A DNA stretch of 64,000 bases from Punica granatum (taxonomy: Eukaryota; Streptophyta; Magnoliopsida; Myrtales; Lythraceae), in assembly GCF_007655135.1 (NCBI RefSeq), contig NW_022204114.1:114590-178589 (forward strand), given 5' to 3'. How positions within the stretch are numbered: position 1 is the first letter of the stretch; each line of letters begins with the position of its first letter. This document shows, piece after piece, positions 49,201 to 61,715 of the stretch. Made by a program: the position numbers and the translations under genes. The notes under the pieces were generated by a model. That model saw only the letters and a list, made by a program, of their open reading frames with translations. It was not told where the DNA came from and did no database searches.

Positions 49201-50160
49201 ACCCCTTGCGGGTCCGCTAACCCATTCGATTTACTTTCCTTGCAACGCAAGTTCGCCGAGCCACCTCGCTCGTGCCTTTTGCCACCTTGCCGGTTCCGCT
49301 AACCCGTGCGAGCTTACTTTCCTACACCGCAAGTTCGCCGAGCCATTCCGCACCTGCCTTTTGCAACCTTGCCGTGTCTGCTAATCCCCCGTGGGAGATT
49401 ACTTTTCTTTCTTCTTGCAACCGCAAGTTCGCCGAGCCACCTCGCTCGTGCCTCTTTCTACTTTTGCCGGGTCTGCTAACCCGTACGAGCTTACTTTCCT
49501 GCACCGCAAGTTCGTAGCCACCTCGCTCCTGCACTTGCAACCTTGCCAGTTTGCTAACCCTGCGAGCTTACTTTCCTGCACCGCAAGTTCATTGAGCCAC
49601 CACGATCGTGCCCCTTGCAACCTTGCCGAGTCGCTAACCCGTGCGATTTTACTTTCCTGCCTCGTAAGTTCGCCGAGCCACCTCGCCCGTGCTTCTTGCA
49701 ACCTTGCCGGGTCTGCTAACCCGAGCGAGTTCATTTCTTCTTGCACCGCAATTTCTCCGAGCCACCTCGCTCTTGCCTCTTGCAACCTTGCGGGGTCGGT
49801 TAACCCGTTCGAGTTTACTTTCTTGCAACGCAAGTTTGCCGAGCCCTCGCTGGTGCCTCTTGCCACCTTGCCGGGTCCGCTAACCCGTGCGAGCTTACTT
49901 TCCTACACGCAAGTTCGCCGAGCCACCACGCGCCTGCCTTTGCAACCTTGCTGGGTCGCTAACCCGTGGGAGATTACTTTCTTGCCCGCAAGTTCGCCGA
50001 GCCACCTCGCTCGTGCCTCTTTCTACCTTGCCGGGTCTACTAACCCGTCGAGCTTACTTTCCTGCACCGCACCGCAAGTTCGTAGAGCCACCTCGCTCGT
50101 GCCACTTGCAACCTTGCCAAGTCTGCTAACCCGAGCGAGTTTCATTTCTTGCACAGCAAG
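46074..50160 (+). repeat. About three copies of an 18-monomer higher-order repeat (about 1,475 bp)
   Basis: Copies start near 46074, 47548 and 49024 and match at 1,474-1,478 bp. Shared marks are CCATTACGCACCTGCC/CCATTCCGCACC, CTCGCTGGTGCC, CACGCGCCTGCC and GTGCGTTTTTACTTTCC. The third copy is heavily disturbed by small indels. Confidence 0.8.
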
Positions 50161-50760
50161 TTCGCCGAGCACCTCGCACGTGTCTCTTGCACCTTGTCAG
50201 GTTTGCTAACCACTGCGAGCTTACTTTCCCGCACCGCAAGTTCATTGTGCCACCACGCTCGTGCCCCCTGCAACCTTGCCGAGTCTGCTAACCCGTGCGA
50301 TTTTACTTCCGGCTCGCAAGTTTCGCCGAGCCACCTCGCCCGTGCTTCTTGCAACCTTGTCGGTCTGCTAACCCGAGCGAGTTTCATTTCTTGCACCGCA
50401 AGTTCGCCGAGCCACCTCGCTCGTGCCTCTTGCAACCTTGCGGGGTCGGCTAACCAGTTCGAGTTTACTTTCTTGCATCGGAAGTTCCGCCGATCCACCT
50501 CGCTCGTGCCTCTTTCAACATTGCCGGGTCTGCACCCTTGCAACCTTACTTTCCTGCACCGCAAGTTCGCCTAGCCACCTCGCTCGTGCCTCTTGTAACC
50601 TTGCCAGGTCCGCTAACCCGTGCGGCTTATTTCCTTCACCGCAAGTTCGCCGAGCCACCTCTCTCATGCCCTTGCAACCTTGCCAGGTTTACTAACTCAT
50701 GCGAGCTTACTTTTCCTGCACCGAAAATTCTTTGAGCCACCACGCTCGTGCCCCTTGCAA
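49095..50760 (+). other. Indel-rich patch of the satellite, 2
   Basis: Small insertions and deletions occur in almost every monomer, such as TTTCTTTGCAACCGC, AACCCCTTGCGGG, CTAATCCCCCGTGGG, an expanded TTTTCTTTCTTCTTGC near 49402, and CACCGCACCGCAAG near 50066. The flanking copies at 46074-49020 are clean. These shifts create spurious long open frames (272 codons at 49391-50209). Confidence 0.75.
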
Positions 50761-51519
50761 CCTGCCGAGTCTGCTAATCCGTGCGATTTTACTTTCCTAC
50801 CTCGCAAGTTCGCCGAGCCACCTCGCCCGTGCTTCTTGCAACCTCGCCGTATCTGCTCCCCCGTGCGAGCTTACTTTCCTGCACCGGAAGTTCGCCTAGC
50901 CACCTCGCTCGTGCCTCTTGCAACCTTTCCAGGTCTGCTAACCCGAGCGAAGTTCATTTCTTGCGCCGCAAGTTCGCCGAGCCACCTCGCTCGTGCGTCT
51001 TGCAACCTTGCAGGGTCGGCTAACCCGTTCGAGTTTACTTTCTTGCATCGGAAGTTCGCCGATCCACCTCGCTCGTGCCTCTTTCAACATTGCCGGGTCT
51101 GCTAACCCGTACAACCATACTTTCCTGCAACGCAAGTTCGCCGAGCCACCTCGCTCCTGCCTCTTGCAACCTTGCCAGGTTTGCTGACCCATGCGAGCTT
51201 ACTTTCCTGCACCGCAAGTTCATTGAGCCACCACGCTCGTGCCCCTTGCAACCTTGCCGAGTCTACTAACCCGTGCGATTTTACTTTCCTGCCTAGCAAG
51301 TTCGCCGAGCCACCTCGCCCGTGCCTCTTTCTACCTTGCCGGGTCTACTAACCCGTACGAGCTTACTTTCCTGCACCGCAAGTTCGTGGAGCCACCTCGC
51401 TCCTGCCTCTTGCAACCTTGCTAGGTTTGGTAACCCATGCGAGCTCACTTTCCTGCACCGCAAGTTCATTGAGCCACCACGCTCGTGCCCCTTGCAACCT
51501 TGCCGAGTCTGCTAACCCG

Positions 51520-54500
51520 TGCGATTTTACTTTCCTGCCTCGCATGTTCGTCGAGCCACCTCGCCCGTGCTTCTTGCAACCTTGCCGGGTCTGCTAACCC
51601 GAGCGAGTTTCATTTCTTGCACCGCAAGTTCTCCGAGCCACCTCGCTCGTGCCTCTTGCAACCTTGCGGGGTCGGCTAACCCGTTCGAGTTTACTTTCTT
51701 GCAACGCAAGTTCGCCGAGCCACCTCGCTCGTGCCTCTTGCAACCTTGCCGGGTCCGCTAACCCGTGCGAGCTTACTTTCCTACACCGCAAGTTCGCCGA
51801 GCCACCACGCTCCTGCCTTTTGCAACCTTGCCGGGTCTGCTAACCCGTGAGAGATTACTTTCTTGCACCGCAAGTTCGCCGAGCCACCTCGCTCGTGCCT
51901 CTTTCTACCTTGCCGGGTCTACTAACCCGTACGAGCTTACTTTCCTGCACCGCAAGTTCGTAGAGCCACCTCGCTCGTGCCTCTTGCAACCTTGCCAAGT
52001 CTGCTAACCCGAGCGAGTTTCATTTCTTGCACTGCAAGTTCGCCGAGCCACCTCGCTCGTGCCTCTTGCAACCTTGTCAGGTTTGCTAACTCCTGCGAGC
52101 TTACTTTCCCGCGCCGCAAGATCATTGAGCCACCACGCTCGTGCCCCCTGCAACCTTGCCGAGTCTGCTAACCCGTACGATTTTACTTTCCTGCACCGCA
52201 AGTTCATTGAGCCACCACGCACGTGCCCCTTGCAACCTTGCCGAGTCTGCTAACCCGTGCGATTTTACTTTCCTGCCTCGCAAGTTCGTCGAGCCACCTC
52301 GCCCGTGCTTCTTGCAACCTTGCCGGGTCTGCTAACCCAAGCGAGTTTCATTTCTTGCACCGCAAGTTCGCCGAGCCACCTCGCTCGTGCCACTTGCAAC
52401 CTTGCGGGGTCGGCTAACCAGTTCGAGTTTACTTTCTTGCATCGGAAGTTCGCCGATCCACCTCGCTCGTGCCTCTTTCAACATTGCCGGGTCTGCTAAC
52501 CCGTGCAACCTTACTTTCCTGCACCGCAAGTTCGCCTAGCCACCTCGCTCGTGCCTCTTGTAACCTTGCCAAGTCCGCTAACCCGTGCGAGCTTATTTTC
52601 CTTCACCGCAAGTTCGCCGAGCCACCTCGCTCATGCCTCTTGCAACCTTGCCAGGTTTAGTAACTCATGCGAGCTTACTTTCCTGCACCGAAAATTCTTT
52701 GAGCCACCACGCTCGTGCCCCTTGCAACCTTGCCGAGTCTGCTAATCCGTGCGATTTTACTTGCCTACCTCGCAAGTTCGCCGAGCCACCTCGCTCGTGC
52801 CTCTTGCAACCTTGCAGGGTCGGCTAACCCGTTCGAGTTTACTTTCTTGCAACGCAAGTTCGCCGAACCACCTCTCTCGTGCCTCTTGCAACCTTGCCGG
52901 GTCCGCTAACCCGTGCGAGCTTACTTTTCTACACCGCAAGTTCGCCGAGCCACCACGCACCTGCCTTTTGCAACCTAGCCGGGTCTGCTAACCCGTGGGA
53001 GATTACTTTCTTGCACCGAAAGTTCGCCGAGCCACCTCGCTCGTGCCTCTTTCTACCTTGCCGGGTCTACTAACCCGTACGAGCTTACTTTCCTGCACCG
53101 CAAGTTCGTAGAGCCACCTCGCCCGTGCCTCTTGTAACATTGCCAAGTCTGCTAACCCGAGCAAGTTTCATTTCTTGCACTGCAAGTTCGTCGAGCCACC
53201 TCGCTCGTGCCTCTTGCAACCTTGCCAGGTTTGCTAACTCATGCGAGCTTACTTTCCGGCACCGCAAGTTCATTGAGCCACCACGGTCGTGCCCCTTGCA
53301 ACCTTGCCGAGTCTGCTAACCCGTGCGATTTTACTTTCCGGCCTCGCAAGTTCGCCAAGCCACCTCGCCCGTGTTTCTTGCAACCTAGCCGGGTCTTCTA
53401 ACCCGAGCGAGTTTCATTTCTTGCACTGCAAGTTCGCCGAGCCACCTCGCTCCTGCCTCTTGCAACCTTGCCAGGTTTGCTAACCCATGCGAGCTTACTT
53501 TCCTGCACCGCAAGTTCATTGAGCCACCACGGTCGTGCCCCTTGCAACCTTGCCGAGTCTGCTAACCCGTGCGATTTACTTTCCTGCCTCGCAAGTTCGC
53601 CGAGCCACCTCGCCCGTGCTTCTTGCAACCTTGCCGGGTCTGCTAACCCGCGCGAGTTTCATTTCTTGCACCGCAAGTTCGCCGAGCCACCTCGCTCGTG
53701 CCTCTTGCAACCTTGCGGGGTCGGCTAACCCGTTCGAGTTTACTTTCTTGCATCGCAAGTTCGCCGAGCCACCTCGCTCGTGCTTCTAGCAACCTTGCCG
53801 GGTCTGCTAATTCGTGCAACCTTACTTTCCTGCACCGCAAGTTCGCGTAGCCACCTCGCTCGTGCCTCTTGTAACCTTGCCAGGTCCGCTAACTCGTGCG
53901 AGCTTATTTTCCTTCACCGCAAGTTCGCCGAGCCACCTCACTCATGCCACTTGGAACCTTGCCAGGTTTACTAACCCATGCGAGCTTACTTTCCTGCACC
54001 GAAAGTTCTTTGAGCCACCACGCTCGTGCCCCTTGCATCCTTGCCGAGTCTGCTAATCCGTGCGATTTTACATTCCTACCTCGCAAGTTCGCCGAGCCAC
54101 CTCGCCCGTGCTTCTTGCAACCTTGCCGGATCTGCTAACCCGTGAGAGATTACTTTCTTGCACCGCAAGTTCGCCGAGCCACCTCGCTCGTGCCTCTTTC
54201 AACCTTGCCGGGTCTACTAACCCGCACGAGCTTACTTTCCTGCACCGCAAGTTCAATGAGCCACCACGCTCGTGCCCCTTGCAACCTTGCCGAGTCTGCT
54301 AACCCGTGCGATTTTACTTTCCTGCCTCGCAAGTTCGTCGAGCCACCTCGCCCGTGCTTCTTGCAACCTTGCCGGGTCTGCTAACCCGAGCGAGTTTCAT
54401 TTCTTGCACCGCAAGTTCTCCGAGCCACCTCGCTCTTGCCTCTTGCAACCTTGCGGGGTCGGTTAACCCGTTCGAGTTTACTTTCTTGCAACGCAAGTTC

Positions 54501-56130
54501 GCCGAGCCACCTAGCTCGTGCCTCTTGCCACCTTGCCGGGTCCGCTAACCCGTGCGAGCTTACTTTCCTACACCGCAAGTTCGCCGAGCCACCACGCACC
54601 TGCCTTTTGCAACCTTGCCGGGTCTGCTAACCCGTGGGAGATTACTTTCTTGCACCGCAAGTTCGCCGAGCCACCTCGCTCGTGCCTCTTTCTACCTTGC
54701 CGGGTCTACTAACCCGTACGAGCTTACTTTCCTGCACCGCAAGTTCGTAGAGCCACCTCGCTCGTGCCACTTGCAACCTTGCCAAGTCTGCTAACCCGAG
54801 CGAGTTTCATTTCTTGCACTGCAAGTTCGCCGAGCCACCTCGCTCGTGTCTCTTGCAACCTTGTCAGGTTTGCTAACTCCTGCGAGCTTACTTTCCCGCG
54901 CCGCAAGTTCATTGAGCCACCACGCTCGTGCCCCCTGCAACCTTGCCGAGTCTGCTAACCCGTACGATTTTACTTTCCTGCACCGCAAGTTCATTGAGCC
55001 ACCACGCTCGTGCCCCTTGCAACCTTGCCGAGTCTGCTAACCCGTGCGATTTTACTTTCCTGCCTCGGAAGATCGTCGAGCCACCTCGCCCGTGCTTCTT
55101 GCAACCTTGCCGGGTCTGCTAACCCAAGCGAGTTTCATTTTTGCACCGCAAGTTCGCCGAGCCACCTCGCTCGTGCCACTTGCAACCTTGCGGGTCGGCT
55201 AACCAGTTCGAGTTTACTTTCTTGCATCGGAAGTTCGCCGATCCACCTCGCTCGTGCCTCTTTCAACATTGCCGGGTCTGCTAACCCGTGCAACCTTACT
55301 TTCCTGCACCGCAAGTTCGCCTAGCCACCTCGCTTGTGCCTCTTGTAACCTTGCCAAGTCCGCTAACCCGTGCGAGCTTATTTTCCTTCACCGCAAGTTC
55401 GCCGAGCCACCTCGCTCATGCCTCTTGCAACCTTGCCAGGTTTACTAACTCATGCGAGCTTACTTTCCTGCACCGAAAATTCTTTGAGCCACCACGCTCG
55501 TGCCCCTTGCAACCTTGCCGAGTCTGCTAATCCGTGCGATTTTACTTGCCTACCTCGTAAGTTCGCCGAGCCACGTCGCTCGTGCCTGTTGCAACCTTGC
55601 AGGGTCGGCTAACCCGTTCGAGTTTACTTTCTTGCAACGCAAGTTCGCCGAACCACCTCTCTCGTGCCTCTTGCAACCTTGCCGGGTCCGCTAAATCGTG
55701 CGAGCTTACTTTTCTACACCGCAAGTTCGCCGAGCCACCATGAACCTGCCTTTTGCAACCTAGCCGGGTCTGCTAACCCGTGGGAGATTACTTTCTTGCA
55801 CCGCAAGTTCGCCGAGCCACCTCGCTCGTGCCTCTTTCTACCTTGCCGGGTCTACTAACCCGTACGAGCTTACTTTCCTGCACCGCAAGTTCGTAGAGCC
55901 ACCTCGCCCGTGCCTCTTGTAACATTGCCAAGTCTGCTAACCCGAGCAAGTTTCATTTCTTGCACTGCAAGTTCGTCGAGCCACCTCGCTCGTGCCTCTT
56001 GCAACCTTGCCAGGTTTGCTAACTCATGCGAGCTTACTTTCCGGCACCGCAAGTTCATTGAGCCACCACGGTCGTGCCCCTTGCAACCTTGCCGAGTCTG
56101 CTAACCCGTGCGTTTTTACTTTCCTGCCTC
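51520..56130 (+). repeat. 34-monomer offset repeat (about 2,787 bp)
   Basis: 51520-53340 matches 54310-56130 at 2,787 falling to 2,785 bp. Shared marks are CTCCTGCGAGC, GGCTAACCAGTTCG, GGAAGTTCGCCGATCC and CACCGAAAATTCTTTGAGCC. Confidence 0.75.
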
Positions 56131-57452
56131 GCAAGTTCGCCGAGCCACCTCGCCCGTGCTTCTTGCAACCTTGCCGGGTCTGCTAACCCGAGCGAGTTTC
56201 ATTTCTTGCACCGCAAGTTCTTCGAGCAACCTCGCTCGTGCCTCTTGCAACCTTGCGGGGTCGGCTAACCCGTTCGAGTTTACTTTCTTGCAACGCAAGT
56301 TCGCCGAGCCACCTCGCTCGTGCCTCTTGCCACCTTGCCTGTTCCGCTAACCCGTGCGAGCATACTTTCCTACACCGCAAGTTCGCCGAGCCATTACGCA
56401 CCTGCCTTTTGCAACCTTACCGGGACTGCTAACCCGTGGGAGATTACTTTCTTGCACCGCAAGTTCGCCGAGCCACCTCGCTCGTGCCTCTTTCTACTTT
56501 GCCGGGTCTACTAACCCGTACGAGCTTACTTTCCTGCACCGCAAGTTCGTAGAACCACCTCGCACCTGCCACTTGCAACCTTGCCAGGTTTGCTAACCCA
56601 TGCGAGCTTACTTTCCTGCACCGCAAGTTCATTGAGCCACCACGATCGTGCCCCTTGCAACCTTGCCGAGTCTGCTAACCCGTGCGATTTTACTTTCCTG
56701 CCTCGCAAGTTCGCCGAGCCACCTCGCCCGTGCTTCTTGCAACCTTGCCGGGTCTGCTAACCCGAGCGAGTTTCATTTCTTGCACCGCAAGTTCTCCGAG
56801 CCACCTTGCTCTTGCCTCTTGCAACCTTGCGGGGTCGGCTAACCCGTTCGAGTTTACTTTCTTGCAACGCAAGTTCGCCGAGCCACCTCGCTGGTGCCTC
56901 TTGCCACCTTGCCGGGTCCGCTAACCCGTGCGAGCTTACTTTCCTACACCGCAAGTTCGCCGAGCCACCACGCGCCTGCCTTTTGCAACCTTCCTGGGTC
57001 TGCTAACCCGTGGGAGATTACTTTCTTGCACCGCAAGTTCGCCGAGCCACCTCGCTCGTGCCTCTTTCTACATTGCCGGGTCTACTAACCCGTACGAGCT
57101 TACTTTCCTGCACCGCAAGTTCGTAGAGCCACCTCGCTCGTGCCACTTGCAACCTTGCCAAGTCTGCTAACCCGAGCGAATTTCATTTCTTGCACAGCAA
57201 GTTCGCCGAGCAACCTCGCTCGTGTCTCTTACAACCTTGTCAGGTTTGCTAACTCCTGCGAGCTTACTTTCCCGCGCCGCAAGTTCATTGAGCCACCACG
57301 CTCGTGCCCCCTGCAACCTTGCCGAGTCTGCTAACCCGTGCGATTTTACTTTCCTGGCTCGCAAGTTCGCCGAGCCACCTCGCCCGTGCTTCTTGCAACC
57401 TTGCCGGGTCTGCTAACCCAAGCGAGTTTCATTTCTTGCACCGCAAGTTCGC

Positions 57453-57468
57453 CGAGCGACGTCGCTCG
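57453..57468 (+). repeat. Perfect 16-bp palindrome in a satellite monomer, copy 1
   Basis: CGAGCGACGTCGCTCG is fully self-complementary. It arises where the usual loop CACCTC of the first dyad is GACGTC instead. Confidence 0.9.
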
Positions 57469-59338
57469 TGCCTCTTGCAACCTTGCGGGGTCGGCTAACC
57501 AGTTCGAGTTTACTTTCTTGCATCGGAAGTTCGCCGATCCACCTCGCTCGTGCCTCTTTCAACATTGCCGGGTCTGCTAACCCGTGCAACCTTACTTTCC
57601 TGCACCGCAAGTTCGCCTAGTCACCTCGCTCGTGCCTCTTGTAACCTTGCCAGGTCCGCTAACCCGTGCGAGCTTATTTTCCTTCACCGCAAGTTCGCCG
57701 AGCCACCTCGCTCTTGCCCCTTGCAACCTTGCCAGGTTTACTAACTCATGCGAGGTTACTTTCCTGCACCGAAAATTCTTTGAGCCACCACGCTCGTGCC
57801 CCTTGCAACCTTGCCGAGTCTGCTAATCCGTGCGATTTTACTTTCCTACCTCGCAAGTTCGCCGAGCCACCTCGCCCGTGCTTCTTGCAACCTTGCCGGA
57901 TCTGCTCACCCGTGCGAGCTTACTTTCCTGCACCGGAAGTTCGCCTAGCCACCTCGCTCGTGCCTCTTGCAACCTTTCCAGGTCTGCTAACCCTAGCGAA
58001 GTTCATTTCTTGCGCCGCAAGTTCGCCGAGCCACCTCGCTCGTGCGTCTTGCAACCTTGCAGGGTCGGCTAACCCGTTCGAGTTTACTTTCTTGCATCGG
58101 AAGTTCGCCGATCCACCTCGCTCGTGCCTCTTTCAACATTGCCGGGTCTGCTCACCCGTACAACCTTACTTTCCTGCAACGCAAGTTCGCCGAGCCACCT
58201 CGCTCCTGCCTCTTGCAACCTTGCCAGGTTTGCTAACCCATGCGAGCTTACTTTCCTGCACCGCAAGTTCATTGGGCCACCACGCTCGTGCCCCTTGCAA
58301 CCTTGCCGAGTCTGCTAACCCGTGCGATTTTACTTTCCTGCCTAGCAAGTTCGCCGAGCCACCTCGCCCGTGCCTCTTTCTACCTTGCCGGGTCTACTAA
58401 CCCGTACGAGCTTACTTTCCTGCACCGCAAGTTCGTGGAGCCACCTCGCTCCTGCCTCTTGCAACCTTGCCAGGTTTGCTAACCCATGCGAGCTTACTTT
58501 CCTGCACCGTAAGTTCCTTGAGCCACCACGCTCGTGCCCCTTGCAACCTTGCCGAGTCTACTAAGCCGTGCGATTTTACTTTCCTGCCTCGCAAGTTCGT
58601 CGAGCCACCTCGCCCGTGCTTCTTGCAACCTTGCCGGGTCTGCTAACCCGAGCGAGTTTCATTTCTTGCACCGCAAGTTCTCCGAGCCACCTCGCTCGTG
58701 CCTCTTGCAACCTTGCGGGGTTGGCTAACCCGTTCGAGTTTACTTTCTTGCAACGCAAGTTCGCCGAGCCACCTCGCTCGTGCCTCTTGCCACCTTGTCG
58801 GGTCCGCTAACCCGTGCGAGCTTACTTTCCTACACCGCAAGTTCGCCGAGCCACCACGCACCTGCCTTTTGCAACCTTGCCGGGTCTGCTAACCCGTGGG
58901 AGATTACTTTCTTGCACCGCAAGTTCGCCGAGCCACCTCGCTCGTGCCTCTTTTTACCTTGCCGGGTCTACTAACCTGTACGAGCTTACTTTCCTGCACC
59001 GCAAGTTCGTAGAGCCACCTCGCTCATGCCACTTGCAACCTTGCCAAGTCTGCTAACCCGAGCGAATTTCATTTCTTGCACAGCAAGTTCGCCGAGCAAC
59101 CTCGCTCGTGTCTCTTGCAACCTTGTCAGGTTTGCTAACCCCTGCGAGTTTACTTTCCCGCGCCGCAAGTTCATTGAGCCACCACGCTCGTGCCCCCTGC
59201 AACCTTGCCGAGTCTGCTAACCCGTGCGATTTTACTTTCCTGGCTCGCAAGTTCGCCGAGCCACCTCGCCCGTACTTCTTGCAACCTTGCCGGGTCTGCT
59301 AACCCAAGCGAGTTTCATTTCTTGCACCGCAAGTTCGC

Positions 59339-59354
59339 CGAGCGACGTCGCTCG
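59339..59354 (+). repeat. Perfect 16-bp palindrome in a satellite monomer, copy 2
   Basis: This is the same palindrome as at 57453, exactly 1,886 bp (23 monomers) downstream, so it was copied with the higher-order repeat. Confidence 0.9.
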
Positions 59355-60199
59355 TGCCTCTTGCAACCTTGCGGGGTCGGCTAACCAGTTCGAGTTTACT
59401 TTCTTGCATCGGAAGTTCGCCGATCCACCTCGCTCGTGCCTCTTTCAACATTGCCGGGTCTGCTAACCCGTGCAACCTTACTTTCCTGCACCGCAAGTTC
59501 GCCTAGCCACCTCGCTCGTGCCTCTTGTAACCTTGCCAGGTCCGCTAACCCGTGCGAGCTTATTTTCCTTCACCGCAAGTTCGCCGAGCCACCTCGCTCA
59601 TGCCCCTTGCAACCTTGCCAGGTTTACTAACTCATGCGAGCTTACTTTCCTGCACCGAAAATTCTTTGAGCCACCACGCTCGTGCCCCTTGCAACCTTGC
59701 CGAGTCTGCTAATCCGTGCGATTTTACTTTCCTACCTCGCAAGTTCGCCGAGCCACCTCGCCCGTGCTTCTTGCAACCTTGCCGGATCTGCTCACCCGTG
59801 CGAGCTTATTTTCCTGCACTGGAAGATCGCCTAGCCAGCTCGCTCGTGCCTCTTGCAACCTTTCCCGGTCTGCTAACCCGAGCGAAGTTCATTTCTTGCG
59901 CCGCAAGTTCGCCGAGCCACCTCGCTCGTGCGTCTTGCAACCTTGCAGGGTCGGCTAATCCGTTCGAGTTTACTTTCTTGCATCGGAAGTTCGCCGATCC
60001 ACCTCGCTCGTGCCTCTTTCAACATTGCCGGGTCTGCTAACCCGTACAACCTTACTTTCCTGCAACGCAAGTTCGCCGAGCCACCTCGCTCGTGCCTCTT
60101 GCCACCTTGCCGGGTCCGCTAACCCGTGCGAGCTTACTTTCCTACACCGCAAGTTCGCCGAGCCACCACGCACCTGCCTTTTGCAACCTTGCCGGGTCT

Positions 60200-61715
60200 G
60201 CTAACTCGTGGAGATACTTTCTTGCACCGCAAGTTCGCCGAGCCACCTCGCTCGTGCCTCTTTCTTCCTTGCCGGTCTACTAACCCGTACGAGCTTACTT
60301 TCCTGCACCGCAAGTTCGTAGAGCCACCTCGCTCGTGCCACTTGCAACTTGCCAAGTCTGCTAACCCGAGCGAGTTTCATTTCTTGCACGCAAGTTCGCC
60401 GAGCCACCTCGCTCGTGTCCTTGCAACCTTGTCAGGTTGCTAACCCTGCGAGCTTACTTCCCGCGCCGCAAGTTCCATTGAGCCACCACGCTCGTGCCCC
60501 TACAACCTTGCCGAGTCTGCTAACCCGTACGATTTTACTTTCCTGCACCGCAAGTTCATTGAGCCACCACGCTCGTGCCCCTTGCACCTTGCCGAGTCTG
60601 CTAACCCGTGCGATTTTACTTTCCTGCCTCGCAAGTTCGTCGAGCCACCTCGCCCGTGCTTCTTGCAACCTTGCCGGGTCTGCTAACAAGCGAGTTTCAT
60701 TTCTTGCACCGCAAGTTCGCCGAGCCACCTCGCTCGTGCCACTTGCAACCTTGTGGGTCTGGCTAACCAGTTCGAGTTTACTTTCTTGCATCGCAAGTTC
60801 GCCGATCCACCTCGCTCGTGCCTCTTTCAACATTGCCGGGTCTGCTAACCCGTGCAACTTACTTTCCTGCACCGCAAGTTCGCCTAGCCACCTCGCTCGT
60901 GCCCTTGTAACCTTGCCAGGTCCGCTAACCCGTGCGAGCTTATTTTCCTTCACTGCAAGTTCGCCGAGCCACCTCGCTCATGCTCTTGCAACCTTGCCAG
61001 GTTGCTAACTCATGCGAGCTTACTTCCTGCACCGAAATTCTTTGAGCCACCACGCTCGTGCCCCTTGCAACCTTGCCGAGTCTGCTAATCCGTGCGATTT
61101 TACTTTCCTACCTCGCAAGTTCGCCGAGCCACCTCGCTCGTGCCTCTTGCAACCTTGCCGGGTCGGCTAACCCGTTCGAGTTTACTTTCTTGCACGCAAG
61201 TTCGCCAAGCCACCTCTCTCGTGCCTCTTGCAACCTTGCCGGGTCCGCTAACCCGTGCGAGCTTACTTTTCTACACCGCAAGTTCGCCGAGCCACCACGC
61301 TCCTGCCTTTTGCAACCTAGCCGGGTCTGCTAACCCGTGGAGATTACTTTCTTGCACCGCAAGTTCGCCGAGCCACCTCGCTCGTGCCTCTTGCTACCTT
61401 GCCGGGTCTACTAACCCGTACGAGCTTACTTTCCTGCACCGCAAGTTCGTAGAGCCACCTCGCCCGTGCCTCTTGTAACTTGCAAGTCTGCTAACCCGAG
61501 CAGTTTCATTCTTGCACTGCAAGTTCGCCGAGCCACCTCGCTCGTGCCTCTTGCAACCTTGCAAGGTTTGCTAACCCATGCGAGCTTACTTTCCGGCACC
61601 GCAAGTTCATTGAGCCACCACGCTCGTGCCCTTGCAACCTTGCCGAGTCTGCTACCCGTGCGATTTTACTTTCCGGCCTCGCAAGTTCGCCAAGCACCCC
61701 TCCCTGTTTCTTGCA
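60200..61715 (+). other. Indel-rich patch of the satellite, 3
   Basis: One- and two-base losses are frequent (GTGGAGATAC, CTTGCACGCAAG, GTGTCCTTGC, GCTAACAAGCG, CTTGTAACTTGCAAG), and sequence on either side keeps the 82-bp register. Smaller patches of the same kind lie near 38525-38885, 39380-39760, 42420-42510, 43790-44400, 45530-46210, 47195-47310 and 63260-63420. Confidence 0.7.

Larger units (their letters stand above)
56690..60100 (+). repeat. Two copies of a 23-monomer higher-order repeat (1,886 bp)
   Basis: 56690-58215 matches 58576-60100 at exactly 1,886 bp (23 x 82) across most of its length. The copies share rare marks, including CCGAGCGACGTCGCTCG (57452 and 59338) and CCTGGCTCGCAAG. 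Few differences are visible, so this is among the youngest duplications in the window. Confidence 0.85.
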
